Assembly (NCBI RefSeq): GCF_003797775.2
Contig: NZ_CP060725.1
Coordinates: forward strand, 1,792,001-1,856,000
From: Sphingopyxis sp. OPL5
GTDB lineage: Bacteria; Pseudomonadota; Alphaproteobacteria; Sphingomonadales; Sphingomonadaceae
Direction: 5' to 3'
Length of the DNA stretch: 64,000 bases
In this document: piece by piece, positions 1-9,329 of the stretch
How the letters are laid out: every line of letters begins with the position of its first letter
How positions within the stretch are numbered: the stretch's first letter is position 1
Position numbers and translations under genes: made by a program
The notes under the pieces: model-generated
The model's database searches: none
Told to the model about the DNA's origin: nothing
What the model saw: the letters and a program-made list of their open reading frames with translations, nothing else

Positions 1-2
1 CC

Positions 3-374
3 GTCGCCGAGCTGTACGGCGTGACCTATACCCCCAGGTCCGAAGCCGAATTCCTCGCGATGATGGAAGAATTACTGCCGCGCTTCGAACCGCATCCGAT
101 CAACAGCGAATTCCTCGACATCATCCGTTCGGGCCGCGCCGCGCCGTCGGTGCCGCGCTTCCTGCACAAGGCGCTGGCGCGCGCCGCGGTGTCGCTGCTC
201 CCGCCCGTGGTACGCGAACGACTAGCCCTCGGCCCCGAACATGACCTCGGCACCCGCGACCGGATCATGGTCAAGGCGATGGGCAAGCTCGCCGACCGGC
301 GCAAGGACCCGTCCTCGCCCGCATGGCAGGCCGCCTTACGCCTCGGCCTTCCGGGCGATACCGCCTGGCGGTGA
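3..374 (+). CDS. MpaB/DUF2236-family oxygenase, C-terminal part (cut by window start)
   Basis: The reading frame is open at the left edge, so only the last ~123 residues are seen. The tail, with LLPPVVRERLAL and a following GTRDRIMVKAMGKLADR segment, resembles the C-terminus of MpaB/DUF2236 (latex-clearing-like) haem oxygenases. The conserved Arg/His core of the family would lie upstream and cannot be checked. A complete member of the same family is at 21606-22949. The GTG at 21 is probably internal, not a start. Family assignment is moderately sure; substrate unknown. Confidence 0.6.
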   Translation, partial: VAELYGVTYTPRSEAEFLAMMEELLPRFEPHPINSEFLDIIRSGRAAPSVPRFLHKALARAAVSLLPPVVRERLALGPEHDLGTRDRIMVKAMGKLADRRKDPSSPAWQAALRLGLPGDTAWR

Positions 375-393
375 ACCCAATCGGATAATGGAT

Positions 394-476
394 CGTCATT
401 GCGAGCGAAGCGAAGCAATCCAGAGCGGGTTACGCACGCTCTGGATTGCCGCGTCGCTTCGCTCCTCGCAATGACG
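394..476. repeat. Palindromic intergenic repeat (REP-like)
   Basis: An imperfect inverted repeat whose left arm begins CGTCATTGCGAGCGAAGCG and whose right arm ends CGCTCCTCGCAATGACG. The inner arms AATCCAGAGC/GCTCTGGATT also pair, so the whole element can fold into one long hairpin. Elements of this CATTGCGAGCG type are common between genes in sphingomonads and other bacteria. It lies between two co-directional genes and could act as a terminator or mRNA-stability element. No second copy is seen in this window. Confidence 0.75.
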
Positions 477-502
477 AAGCCTTTAGGGCAATGATCCACG
501 CG

Positions 503-1474
503 ATGAATCAGAGACCGCAGCTTTTCACCGCCCCCGACGGCGTCCGCATCGCCGCCGAGGTCGCGGGCTCCGGACCGCTCGTCCTGTTCGTCCACGGCTT
601 CCCCGAACTGCGCCAGTCGTGGCACCGGCTCGCCCCGGCGGTCGCCGCCGCCGGTTATCGCACCGCCGCGATCGACGTCCGCGGCTATGGCGACAGCGAC
701 CGCCCCGAAGCGATCGATGCGTATCGCATGGAGGCGATCGTCGCCGATCTCGTCGCGGTCGCCGATGCCCTCTCGCCCGAGGCGCCGGCGACGCTCGTCG
801 GCCACGACTGGGGCGCCTCGATCGTCTGGAACAGCGTCATGGCGCGCCCCGACCGCTTCGGCGCGGTCGCCGCGCTGTCGATCCCCTGGCTCGGCCGCGC
901 CGCCGCGCCGTTCGACGCGATGTTCAAGCGCCGCTTCACCGACAAGGGCCGCTTTTTCTACCAGGCCTATTTTCAGGAGCCCGGCGTCGCCGAGGCCGAG
1001 CTCGAGGCCGATCCGGCGCGTTTCCTCCACGCCTTCTATCACAGCATCTCGGGCGACGCCGCGCCCGGCGACTGGCCGAACGACAAGCCGGACGGCGCCA
1101 AACTGCTCGACGGGCTACGCTTCCCCGACGCGCTCCCGGCATGGCTCGACCCCGGATATTTCGCGCATGCCTCCGCGACCTTCGCGCGCACCGGCTTCGC
1201 GGGAGCGCTGGGTCGCTATCGCAACCATGGCCGCGACTTCGACTGGGCGGGCGGCTTCGACCCCGTCATCCGCCGCCCCGCGCTGTTCATCGGCGGCAGC
1301 AGCGACCCCGCGCTCGTCCTCGGCACCGCCGACCCGGTCCCGCTGATGCGCGAGGTCGTGCCCGATGTGGAAGCGCATATGCTCGCGGGTTGCGGCCACT
1401 GGACGCAGGCCGAACGCGCCGCCGAGGTCGAGGTCTTGCTCATTCCCTGGCTCCGGCGCACCGTCCCCGCCTGA
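503..1474 (+). CDS. Alpha/beta-hydrolase, epoxide hydrolase type
   Basis: A 323-residue alpha/beta-hydrolase. The HGFPE motif (oxyanion-hole region) near residue 33 and the nucleophile elbow GHDWGA carry Asp rather than Ser as nucleophile, which marks the epoxide hydrolase/haloalkane dehalogenase branch. FFYQAYFQEPG in the cap matches the Tyr-bearing region of epoxide hydrolases. GGSSDPAL and GCGHWTQ near the C-terminus supply the acid and the catalytic His. It should act in the cytoplasm, hydrolysing epoxides to diols. In-frame ATGs lie at 491 and 503; neither has a good Shine-Dalgarno and I chose 503. An upstream extension to 446 would run into the palindromic repeat. Substrate unknown. Confidence 0.85.
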   Translation: MNQRPQLFTAPDGVRIAAEVAGSGPLVLFVHGFPELRQSWHRLAPAVAAAGYRTAAIDVRGYGDSDRPEAIDAYRMEAIVADLVAVADALSPEAPATLVGHDWGASIVWNSVMARPDRFGAVAALSIPWLGRAAAPFDAMFKRRFTDKGRFFYQAYFQEPGVAEAELEADPARFLHAFYHSISGDAAPGDWPNDKPDGAKLLDGLRFPDALPAWLDPGYFAHASATFARTGFAGALGRYRNHGRDFDWAGGFDPVIRRPALFIGGSSDPALVLGTADPVPLMREVVPDVEAHMLAGCGHWTQAERAAEVEVLLIPWLRRTVPA

Positions 1475-1507
1475 CCTGCCTAAGCTCGTCTAAGCTCGTC
1501 TAAGCGC

Positions 1508-3013
1508 TCAGATGCTCCGCCCCGCCGCGGCCCAATAGGGGTCGCGCAACAGCCTTTTGCGAATCTTCCCCGTCTCCTCGCGCGGCAGCGCGTCGGTGAG
1601 CTCGATATGCCTGGGCACCTTGTACGACGCGATCCGGCTGCGCAGCGCGGCGCCGATGCCTTCCGCCGTCAGCACCGCGCCCGCTACCGGCTCGACCACT
1701 GCGAGCAACGCCTCGCCGTTGATTTCGTCGGGAATGCCGAACACCGCGCAGTCGGCGACCCCCTCGACCGTCTGCAGCGCCGCCTCGATCTCGGCGGGAT
1801 AGATGTTGACGCCTCCCGAAATCACCAGGTCGCGCTTGCGGTCGCACAGGAACAGCCGCCCGTCGGCGTCGAGATAACCAAGATCGCCCGACGCCAGATA
1901 GCCGCCGCGGTCAAGCGCGGCGCGGTCGGCCTCGCGCCCCAGATAGGTGAAATCGGGATAGCCTGCGTTGCGCGACTGCACCTCGCCGACCTCACCCGTC
2001 GGCACCGGCTCGCCCGCATCGTCGACGATGCGGATTTCGACCCCGGGGATCGCCTTGCCGACGGTGCCCGGATGCTCTGACCATTCGCCGCTCGACACAT
2101 GGGTGATCGGTCCCGCCTCGGTCGATCCATAATATTCCTCGATCACAGGGCCCAGCCAGTCGATCATCCGCGCCTTGACGTCGGGCCCGCACGGCCCGCC
2201 CGCGTGCAGCACGAATTGCAGCGACGACAGGTCGTGCGCGCCGCGCTGCTCGTCGGTCAGCGCGAGCAACCGGCTGAACATCGCGGGGACCGCATAAAGA
2301 TGGGTAATGCCATAAGTCTCGATATCGGCGAGCAGCCGCAGCGGGTCGAAGCGCGGCGGCAGCAAGAGCAGGTCGGCAAGCGCGGCGGCGCGATGCGCGA
2401 ACAGGTTCGGCGCGGTGTGATAGAGCGGCGCGGGCACCATCACCCGCGCCCCCGGACCGATGCCATAGATCAGCGACCGCATCGCCTCGCTCGCCGCCAC
2501 CTGTTCGGGCTTCGGCGGCTGGCGCTTCACCCCCTTGGGATGGCCGCTGGTGCCCGAGGTATAGATCAGCGATTCGGCGGCGGGCGGCGACGGCAGTGTC
2601 CAGTGCTCGGCCGCCGCGAGCGCCGCGTCCCAATCCGCGCCCAGCACGGCGGGAGGGGTCAGCCGATAGGCGGCGGCAATCGCCGGCGGCACCGGCACCA
2701 CGATCGCCGGGCAGGGCAGCGCATCGGCGATACGCGCCAGCAGGTCGGCATGCGCGACCAGCAGCCGCGCCCCGCAATCCGCGACGACATACAGGATTTC
2801 CTCGGCCGAAAAATGCCAGTTCACCGGAACGCAATAAGCCCCGAGCCGCCGGCACGCGAGGCTCGCCTCGATGAAGGCGATGTCGTTGCGCAGCAGGATC
2901 GCGACGCAATCGCCCGCCCCCACCCCGCGCGCGGCGAGCGCTCCCGCGGCGCGGTCGATGCGCTCGCCCAGCACCGCGCCGTCGATGGCCCGGTCGTCGG
3001 TAATGATCTGCAA
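1508..3013 (-). CDS. AMP-dependent acyl-CoA synthetase/ligase
   Basis: A 501-residue ANL-superfamily enzyme expected to activate a carboxylic acid to the acyl-AMP and then the CoA thioester. The P-loop YTSGTSGHPKGVK is near residue 150, YYGSTEAG is in the adenylation core, and LASGDLGYLDADG with LFLCDRKRDLVISGG is at the hinge. EETGKIRKR near the C-terminus supplies the catalytic Lys. Length is typical of fatty-acyl or bile-acid-type CoA ligases. The start is a TTG with a GGGAG stretch upstream; no better start lies in frame before the hairpin at 3034-3064. It converges on the epoxide hydrolase gene. Exact substrate cannot be read from sequence. Confidence 0.88.
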   Translation of the reverse strand: MQIITDDRAIDGAVLGERIDRAAGALAARGVGAGDCVAILLRNDIAFIEASLACRRLGAYCVPVNWHFSAEEILYVVADCGARLLVAHADLLARIADALPCPAIVVPVPPAIAAAYRLTPPAVLGADWDAALAAAEHWTLPSPPAAESLIYTSGTSGHPKGVKRQPPKPEQVAASEAMRSLIYGIGPGARVMVPAPLYHTAPNLFAHRAAALADLLLLPPRFDPLRLLADIETYGITHLYAVPAMFSRLLALTDEQRGAHDLSSLQFVLHAGGPCGPDVKARMIDWLGPVIEEYYGSTEAGPITHVSSGEWSEHPGTVGKAIPGVEIRIVDDAGEPVPTGEVGEVQSRNAGYPDFTYLGREADRAALDRGGYLASGDLGYLDADGRLFLCDRKRDLVISGGVNIYPAEIEAALQTVEGVADCAVFGIPDEINGEALLAVVEPVAGAVLTAEGIGAALRSRIASYKVPRHIELTDALPREETGKIRKRLLRDPYWAAAGRSI

Positions 3014-3033
3014 AGGCCCGCTCCCACAAACAA

Positions 3034-3064
3034 TCGCGCGCCGTATCGGTGATACGGCGCGCGA
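3034..3064 (-). terminator. Strong hairpin, probable terminator of the adhesin gene
   Basis: A perfect 14-bp inverted repeat (TCGCGCGCCGTATC / GATACGGCGCGCGA) with a 3-nt loop, between the stop of the autotransporter at 3114 and the start of the acyl-CoA ligase at 3013. On the minus strand it is followed by a short T-rich stretch (TTGTTTG), so it plausibly ends adhesin transcription. It also lies just upstream of the ligase start. Confidence 0.6.
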
Positions 3065-3113
3065 CCATGGAACAAGCGGGTTCAGTCCACAATAGTTCGT
3101 ATACTAATTATAT

Positions 3114-6100
3114 TCAAAAGCCGAACGCCACCCCGACCCGCCCGCCGGTCGATCCCTTGACCGTCGACCCGGCGATGCCGCCGCTGACATAGACGCGCGG
3201 GGCAAGCCGGACCACTGCGGCGCCCGAGAAGCCCTGTTCGCCGCGATAGGTCGCGAGGTTGAACGAGACCGAGACGTCGCTGTCGGGGACGATCATCGTG
3301 CCGCCCATCGCCATCGCGGTCGCGATGCCGCCGCTCGCCTGCACCGCATGGCGTTCGAGCACCAGCGTGCGCTGGTCGAGCGCCGCGGTCTGCTGTTCGA
3401 GCAGGTTGACCCGGTTCGGCAGCCCGCCGAGCGTCGCGATGTCGAGCGCCGAGGTGCCGAGATTGCCCGCCGCATCGGTGGTCAGCAGCCTGAGCGTGCC
3501 GCTCTGCGCCGCATTGCTCGCCGCCGACCCGACGCCCGAGAGGGTGTAGGTGCTCGCCGAATTGCCGAGCGCGACCTGCCCCGCGCGGCTCGCGACCGCG
3601 CCATTGCCGATCGCCACCGACCCGTCGCCGGTCGCGCTGCTGGCATTGCCCAGCGCCACCGCCCCGGTGCCGATCGCGCTGTTGTTCGCACCCAGCGCCA
3701 CCGCGCCGGTCCCAGTCGCGATGTTCGGATCGCCGATCGCCACCGCGCCATTGCCCGATGCGACATTGCCCGCGCCGATCGCCACCGCCTGGCCGTTGAT
3801 CGCGCGGGCATTGGCGCCCATCGCGACCGACTGGTTGCCGCTGGCGACCGAACCCGGCCCGACCGCGATCGCGTCGACCCCCGTCGCCTGCGGCCCCGGT
3901 CCGGTGCTGTTGGCGCGGAAATAGGCGCCGTTGGCGAGCGCGGTGTTCGCGGTGCTCTGCGCTGCCGCCGCTTCCGATCGCGCCGTCGTCGCCGTCAGCT
4001 GCGCCGCCGCAGCTTCGGTGCGCGCGGTGGTGGCGGTCGCCTGCGCTACCCCGGCATTGGCGAAGGCGGCGTCGGCGCGGTCCTGCGCGGTCGCGGCATT
4101 GGCGCGCGCCGTGTCGGCCTGCGCCTGCGCCGCCGCCGCCTCGGTCCGCGCGGTATCCGCGGTCGCCTGGGCCGTCGCCACTGCGACACCATTCGCCTGC
4201 CCCGCTGCGAGCGCCTGATCGGCGGTCGCCTGCGCCGCATCGGCGTTGGCGAAGGCGGCGTCGGCGCGGGTCTGCGCCGCCGCGGCTTCAAGCCGCGCGG
4301 TATCGGCCGTACCCTGTGCCGCCGCCGCTTCGAGCCGTGCGGTGTTCGCCGTCCCCTGCGCCGTCGCGGCGTTGACCAGCGCCGTGTTGGCGGTGCCCTG
4401 CGCCGCGATCGCCGCATTTTGCGCGGTGGCGGCATTGGCGAGCGCGGTGTTCGCGGTGCCTTGCGCGGCGTTCGCGCTCGATTGGGCGGTCGCCGCATTG
4501 GCGAGAGCGCTGTTGGCCGTGCCCTGTGCAGCATCCGCCGACCCCTGTGCCGTGGCGGCGTTGGCGAGCGCGGTATCGGCGGTGCTCTGCGCCGCCGCCG
4601 CCGAAACCGCGTTGGCCGCATTGCCGGCCAGCGCAGCATCTGCCGTCGTCTGTGCCGTCGCCGCATTGGCGAGCGCACTATTGGCGGTGCCTTGCGCGGC
4701 TGCCGCGTCGGCCACCGCTGTATTGGCGGTCGTTTGCGCGCTGGCGGCCGCGGTCTGCGCCGCTGCGGCATTGGCAATGGCGGTATCCGCCGTCCCCTGC
4801 GCCGTCGCGGCATTGGCGAGCGCGGTATCGGCCGTCGCCTGCGCCGCATTCAGCTGGTCGAGATTGACCGCGTCGGTGCCGGCGGTGCCCGCCGCGACAT
4901 TGGTGATCGCGCGCTCCGCCCCGGTCGTGCCGACCGAGACGCTATTCTCGCGATTGGCGATCGAGCCCGAACCGAGCGCAACGCTGCCGATCGCCTGCGC
5001 CTTGGCGTCGCCGCCCAGCGCATAGCTGTTGGCGGCCGAGGCGATCGCGAAATCGCCGATCGCGACGCTGTTGGTCCCGCTCGCGTCGGCGCGCCGTCCG
5101 ATCGCGGTCGAGAATTGCCCGCTCGCGGTGCTGAGCTGGCCGATCGCGGTGCTGAAACCGCCGGTCGATTCGGCCCCGGCGCCGAGCGCGACGCTGCCGC
5201 CCAGCGTCGCTTTCGCTTCGTCGCCGATCGCAACGTTGCCGGTCGACGACGCCTCGGCCTGATCGCCCAGCGCGATCGCGCTCTCGCCATTGGCGACGCT
5301 GAGGTTGCCGAGCGCAATCGCGCCCGTGCCCGTCGCTGTATTGTCGGCACCGATCGCCACCGCGCCGGTGCCGGTCGCGGTGTTCGGATCGCCGATCGCC
5401 ACCGCACCGTCGCCCGAGGCGATATTGCCCGTTCCGACCGAGGTCGCCTTGCCGTCCTTGGCAATCGCTCCGGCACCGATCGCCGTCGCTCCGTCGCTGA
5501 GCGCCTGCGCTGCGGCGCCGCTGCTGTTGAAGGCGACATAGGGATTGGCGCCGGCTGCCACACCCGCCAGACCCGCGTTGAGCTGGCCCAGGTTGACCGC
5601 ATCGGTCGCCGCGGTCGCGGCGCCGACATTGGCGACGATGCGCTCGTTCCCCGCCGCGCCCACCGACACCGTGTTGGCGCGGTCGGCGACCGAGAAGCTG
5701 CCCAGCGCCACGCTATTCAGCGCGGTGGCCTGGGCATCGCTGCCCAAGGCGGTCGACAAATCGCTGCTCGCCAGGCTGTCGCGCCCCAGCGCCGTGCTTT
5801 GGAACCCCTGGGCGCGGGCGAAGGTGCCCGTGGCGGTCGCGCCCTCCGCGCTGGCTTGGGAGATGAAGCCGGTTGCCGTGGCGTCCATCGCCGATGCCGT
5901 GCTGCCGGCTCCGGTTGCGGTCGATTGCAGGCCGGTCGCGTGCGCGAAGTCGCCGGTGGCGGTGCTGCGTCCGCCTGCTGCCTCGGTGAAACTGCCCGTT
6001 GCCGTCGAAAAGACGCCGCTGGCCAGCGAACCGACGCCGGTGGCGCTGCTGTTGTCGCCATTGGCCTGCGCGCCGACGCCGGTCGCGGTGCTGTTGAGCC

Positions 6101-8339
6101 CGGTCGCACGGCTGAGATTGCCCGTCGTCGTCGACCCGATCCCGCTGGCGATGCTGTCGCGGCCCGTCGCGGTGGCGCGCTCGGCGGTCGCCTGGGCGAA
6201 GGTGCCGGTGGCGGTCGCGCCGACCCCCGACGCGACGCTGACGAAGCCGGTGGCGGTGGCATCCATCATCGTTGCCTGGCTGCCCGCACCGCTCGCGGTC
6301 GATTGCAGTGCCGTCGCGTGCGCAAAATCGCCGGTCGCGGTGCTGCGGCCTCCCGAAGCCTCGGTAAAGCTGCCCGTCGCGGTCGAAAATGCTCCGCTGG
6401 CCAGCGCGCCCGAACCCGTGGCGCTGCTGCTCTCCGCCATCGCCTGCGCGCCGATGCCGGTCGCGGTGCTGTTCAGTCCAGTCGCGCGGCTCAGGTTGCC
6501 CGTCGTCGTCGACCCCACCCCGCTTGCGATCGAATCGCGGCCCGTGGCGGTGCTGCGCTCGCCGCTTGCTTCGGCGAAGGTACCCGTCGCGGTCGCGCCG
6601 ATCCCCGTCGCGCGCGCACCCCAGCCGAGCGCAACCGCATCCATGGCGGCGGCGCGGCTGAAGGCGCCGATCGCGATGGCATGCGCGGCGGTCGCGCGGC
6701 TGTCGGGGCCGATCGCGATCGTTTCGGCCGCCGTCGCCTGCGAAAGCCCGCCGATCGCGACATTGCCGTCCGACGAAGCCGCTGCCTGGTCACCCACCGC
6801 GATCGCCGAATTGCCCGTCGCGCTGCTCAGATTGCCGAGCGCGATAGCGGCGGTGCCAGTCGCCGTATTGTCCGCGCCGATCGCCACCGCGCCGGTGCCA
6901 GTCGCCGTGTTCGGATCGCCGATCGCCACCGCGCCATCGCCCGAGGCGACATTTTCAAACCCGATCGAGGTTGCCTTGCCATCCTTGGCCACCGCGCCCG
7001 ATCCGATAGCGGTCGACCCGTCGGCCTGCGCCTGCGCGCCGCCGCCGGCGGCGAAGCTGTCGTCGCCCATCGCCTGCGCCGCCGATCCGCCGCCACCCAC
7101 ACCGACATAGGGGTTGCTGCCCGCCACGACCCCCGCGATGGCAGCGTCGAGCTGCGCCACATTGACCCCATCGGTCGCGGCGGTCCCGGCGGCAAGATTG
7201 GTCAGCTGGCGTTCGCCGCCCGCCGTGCCGATCGACACGCTGTCGGTCCGATCGGCGAGCGAACCGCGACCGAGCGCGACGCTGTTGACGCCGGTCGCAT
7301 TGGCAAAGACGCCGACCGCCGTCGCATCGTCGGCGCTGGCGACCGAATAGGCGCCCAGCGCGCTCGATTCCTCGGCGGTCGCCTGTGCGCCCGTCCCGAT
7401 GGCGGTCGCGTTGAGATTGCCGGTGGCGCGCGCGCTGGTGCCGAGGGCGGTGCCCTGGTTGCCCGCCCCCGCGCCGCTGCCGACCGCCACCGCGTTCAAA
7501 AAGGCGAGCGAATCATAGCCCGTCGCCACCGAGTTGAAGCCCGACAGCGCATTGGCGCCGACCGACGTCGATTGCTGCCGGGTTTTGGTGTTGAACCCGA
7601 TCGCGGTCGAATTCTCGCCCTCCGCCGACGCGATGGCGCCCAGCGACGTGGCATTTTCCGAGATCGCCTGCGCGCCGGTCCCCACCGCCGTGGCGTTGAG
7701 ATTGCCCGTCGCGCGCGCGTTGGTGCCGATGGCCGTGCCCTGGTTGCCCGCCCCCGCGCCGCTGCCGACCGCCACGGCGTTCAGGAAGGCCAGCGAATCA
7801 TATCCGGTCGCGACCGAGTTGAAGCCCGACAGCGCATTGGCGCCGACCGATGTCGATTGCTGGCGCGTCTTGGTGTTGAACCCAATCGCGGTCGAATTCT
7901 CGCCCTCGGCCGATGCGATTCCGCCCAGCGCGGTGGCATTTTCCGACACGGCCTGCGCGCCGGTCCCCACCGCGGTGGCGTTGAGATTGCCGGTGGCGCG
8001 CGCGTTGGTGCCGATGGCGGTGCCCTGGTTGCCCGCTCCCGCGCCGGCGCCGACCGCCACGGCATTCAGGAAGGCCAGCGAATTATAGCCCGTCGCGACC
8101 GAGTTGAAGCCCGAGAGCGCGCCGCTGCCGATCGAGGTCGATTGCTGGCGGGTCGCGGTATTGGCACCGACAGCGGTCGAATCCTCGCCATCGGCTTCCG
8201 CATTGATGCCGCATTCGGTCGCATTGAGCGCGGACCCGCTGTTGCACTCGGGCGTCGGGTCGGCATGCGCCGGCATCGCCAGCGACAGAGCGAGCGCCGC
8301 GGGGGCGGCGGTGAAAAGCAGCTTGGTGGTCTTGCGCAT
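3114..8339 (-). CDS. Trimeric autotransporter adhesin (YadA/Hep-Hag type)
   Basis: A 1741-residue type Vc autotransporter. A signal peptide (MRKTTKLLFTAAPAALALS... cut after PAHA) precedes a very long head of short left-handed beta-roll repeats such as STAIG, SVATG and NAVAVG. Two neck-like motifs in the head (TDGVNVAQLD, TDAVNLGQLN) and a third (TDAVNLDQLN) at the head-stalk junction are followed by an Ala/Thr-rich coiled-coil stalk of ~14-residue repeats. A second short head and a YadA-type membrane anchor close it, ending in VGVAFGF. The anchor trimerises in the outer membrane. The start at 8339 has AGGGG upstream and directly precedes the signal peptide; the frame is open to 8594 but that extension has no signal sequence. 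The response regulator at 8700 is divergent and may control it (inference). Confidence 0.93.
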   Translation of the reverse strand: MRKTTKLLFTAAPAALALSLAMPAHADPTPECNSGSALNATECGINAEADGEDSTAVGANTATRQQSTSIGSGALSGFNSVATGYNSLAFLNAVAVGAGAGAGNQGTAIGTNARATGNLNATAVGTGAQAVSENATALGGIASAEGENSTAIGFNTKTRQQSTSVGANALSGFNSVATGYDSLAFLNAVAVGSGAGAGNQGTAIGTNARATGNLNATAVGTGAQAISENATSLGAIASAEGENSTAIGFNTKTRQQSTSVGANALSGFNSVATGYDSLAFLNAVAVGSGAGAGNQGTALGTSARATGNLNATAIGTGAQATAEESSALGAYSVASADDATAVGVFANATGVNSVALGRGSLADRTDSVSIGTAGGERQLTNLAAGTAATDGVNVAQLDAAIAGVVAGSNPYVGVGGGGSAAQAMGDDSFAAGGGAQAQADGSTAIGSGAVAKDGKATSIGFENVASGDGAVAIGDPNTATGTGAVAIGADNTATGTAAIALGNLSSATGNSAIAVGDQAAASSDGNVAIGGLSQATAAETIAIGPDSRATAAHAIAIGAFSRAAAMDAVALGWGARATGIGATATGTFAEASGERSTATGRDSIASGVGSTTTGNLSRATGLNSTATGIGAQAMAESSSATGSGALASGAFSTATGSFTEASGGRSTATGDFAHATALQSTASGAGSQATMMDATATGFVSVASGVGATATGTFAQATAERATATGRDSIASGIGSTTTGNLSRATGLNSTATGVGAQANGDNSSATGVGSLASGVFSTATGSFTEAAGGRSTATGDFAHATGLQSTATGAGSTASAMDATATGFISQASAEGATATGTFARAQGFQSTALGRDSLASSDLSTALGSDAQATALNSVALGSFSVADRANTVSVGAAGNERIVANVGAATAATDAVNLGQLNAGLAGVAAGANPYVAFNSSGAAAQALSDGATAIGAGAIAKDGKATSVGTGNIASGDGAVAIGDPNTATGTGAVAIGADNTATGTGAIALGNLSVANGESAIALGDQAEASSTGNVAIGDEAKATLGGSVALGAGAESTGGFSTAIGQLSTASGQFSTAIGRRADASGTNSVAIGDFAIASAANSYALGGDAKAQAIGSVALGSGSIANRENSVSVGTTGAERAITNVAAGTAGTDAVNLDQLNAAQATADTALANAATAQGTADTAIANAAAAQTAAASAQTTANTAVADAAAAQGTANSALANAATAQTTADAALAGNAANAVSAAAAQSTADTALANAATAQGSADAAQGTANSALANAATAQSSANAAQGTANTALANAATAQNAAIAAQGTANTALVNAATAQGTANTARLEAAAAQGTADTARLEAAAAQTRADAAFANADAAQATADQALAAGQANGVAVATAQATADTARTEAAAAQAQADTARANAATAQDRADAAFANAGVAQATATTARTEAAAAQLTATTARSEAAAAQSTANTALANGAYFRANSTGPGPQATGVDAIAVGPGSVASGNQSVAMGANARAINGQAVAIGAGNVASGNGAVAIGDPNIATGTGAVALGANNSAIGTGAVALGNASSATGDGSVAIGNGAVASRAGQVALGNSASTYTLSGVGSAASNAAQSGTLRLLTTDAAGNLGTSALDIATLGGLPNRVNLLEQQTAALDQRTLVLERHAVQASGGIATAMAMGGTMIVPDSDVSVSFNLATYRGEQGFSGAAVVRLAPRVYVSGGIAGSTVKGSTGGRVGVAFGF
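5847..6602 (-). repeat. 378-bp direct repeat pair in the adhesin head
   Basis: Two adjacent copies of a 126-residue block. The CCCGTCGTCGTCGAC anchor is at 6121 and 6499, 378 bp apart. The encoded blocks share SIASG.GSTTTGNLSRATG and STATGSFTEA but have diverged more than the 285-bp units, suggesting an older duplication. Confidence 0.8.
7380..8160 (-). repeat. 285-bp direct repeats in the adhesin head
   Basis: Three consecutive copies (the last partial) of a 285-bp, 95-residue unit. The anchor GAGTTGAAGC recurs exactly at 7531, 7816 and 8101. Each unit encodes TRQQSTS...FNSVATGY...NAVAVG...GTA, with only a few substitutions between copies. Such near-identical repeats can recombine, so copy number may vary between strains or be mis-assembled. 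Confidence 0.85.
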
Positions 8340-8699
8340 CGGTAATCCCCTAGTCCTCGCCGCGCGGAGGCGGCTGCGATGAAAAACGCGACCTGGGGCT
8401 TCGCTCGTGCGGCGCAGATGTCCCCGCGTCAGCCGCTGGCGAACCCGCATCGGTCCGCCGCGCATGCTGTCATGGGGTAAGACGGGAAACGCCGGCCGAA
8501 CCGGACACGGCGACCGCAGAAAAATTTCCGATACCTGCCGGCGCGTCCCGATGGGCTCGCAAACGCCGGGCGCAGCGGTGGATAAAAGGACCAAAGCCGG
8601 ACGGATTGGCAGGGCCGCCGGGCGGCGGCATCGCCCTGAAGATTATTCGGGTTGCGGCCGGCCGCCGCCGTGGGGCATGCGCGTTCGACGCGCTTTGGA
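8340..8699. other. Divergent intergenic region between adhesin and response regulator
   Basis: About 360 bases with no convincing gene. ORFs crossing it are extensions or shadows. It must hold the promoters for the adhesin (minus) and the LuxR-type regulator (plus). I see no clear -35/-10 pair or strong palindrome that I would name as an operator. Confidence 0.5.
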
Positions 8700-9329
8700 A
8701 TGGACGCCGCAATGACCGCCAAGCATCAAATCCTGATCGTCGACGATCACGGCATCACGCGAAGCGGGCTGAAACTGCTGTTTGCGGCGCACGAACGTTA
8801 TGCGGTGGTCGGCGCCCTCGATCGCGGCGCGCTGGTCAATGCCTTTGTCCAGTCGCAGCCCGTCGACCTCGTCATCCTCGACCTCAACCTGCCCGACGTC
8901 CGCGGCGTCAACGTGCTGGCCGAGATCGTCGGATCGCGCGACATGACGGTGATCGTCCTGACCGGCGAAACCCTGCTGGGCGAGATCGATTATGCGCTGA
9001 AGCTCGGCGCGCGCGCGGTGGTGAGCAAGGCCGATCCGCCCGACCAGATCGTCGCGGCGTGCGACGCGGCGCTCGCCGGCGACATTTTCATATCGGACCA
9101 TATGCGCGAAGCGCTCGGCAAGTATCAGCAGCCGCCGGTCGCGCTGTCGTCGCGCCAGATGGCGATCCTCCACTATCTGGGACAGGGCGAGAGCAACAAG
9201 GAAATCGCCTACCGCCTGTCGATCGCGCAGCCGACCGTGTCGTTCCACATCGCCGAAGTGCGGCGCAAGCTCGACGTGCCGAACAACCGCAAGATCGTCG
9301 AGCGGGCGCTGGAACTAGGCCTGCTCTGA
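8700..9329 (+). CDS. NarL/LuxR-family response regulator
   Basis: A receiver domain (ILIVDDHG at the start, phospho-acceptor Asp in LVILDLNLPD, Thr in VLTGE, Lys in VVSKADPP) is followed by a LuxR-type helix-turn-helix (LSSRQMAILHYLGQGESNKE ... PTVSFHIAEVRRKL). It is a DNA-binding response regulator of about 209 residues. ATGs lie at 8700 and 8712, neither with a clear ribosome site. Its stop overlaps the stop of the convergent kinase gene by 15 bp, so the two are probably cognate. The divergent adhesin gene is the most obvious candidate target (inference from position only). Confidence 0.9.
   Translation: MDAAMTAKHQILIVDDHGITRSGLKLLFAAHERYAVVGALDRGALVNAFVQSQPVDLVILDLNLPDVRGVNVLAEIVGSRDMTVIVLTGETLLGEIDYALKLGARAVVSKADPPDQIVAACDAALAGDIFISDHMREALGKYQQPPVALSSRQMAILHYLGQGESNKEIAYRLSIAQPTVSFHIAEVRRKLDVPNNRKIVERALELGLL

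Noticed and set aside
26..1042. Minus-strand ORF of 338 codons opposite the epoxide hydrolase
   Set aside because: Crosses the palindromic repeat and has no recognisable domain; the plus-strand hydrolase motifs are unambiguous.
3348..8345. A 1665-codon open frame on the plus strand opposite the adhesin gene
   Set aside because: Arg-rich, low-complexity translation with no domain, signal or ribosome site. It is the antisense shadow of the repetitive adhesin, whose strand has clear signal peptide, neck and anchor motifs.
8340..8594. N-terminal extension of the adhesin to 8594
   Set aside because: Arg-rich with no export signal. The signal peptide begins at 8339 behind a good ribosome site.
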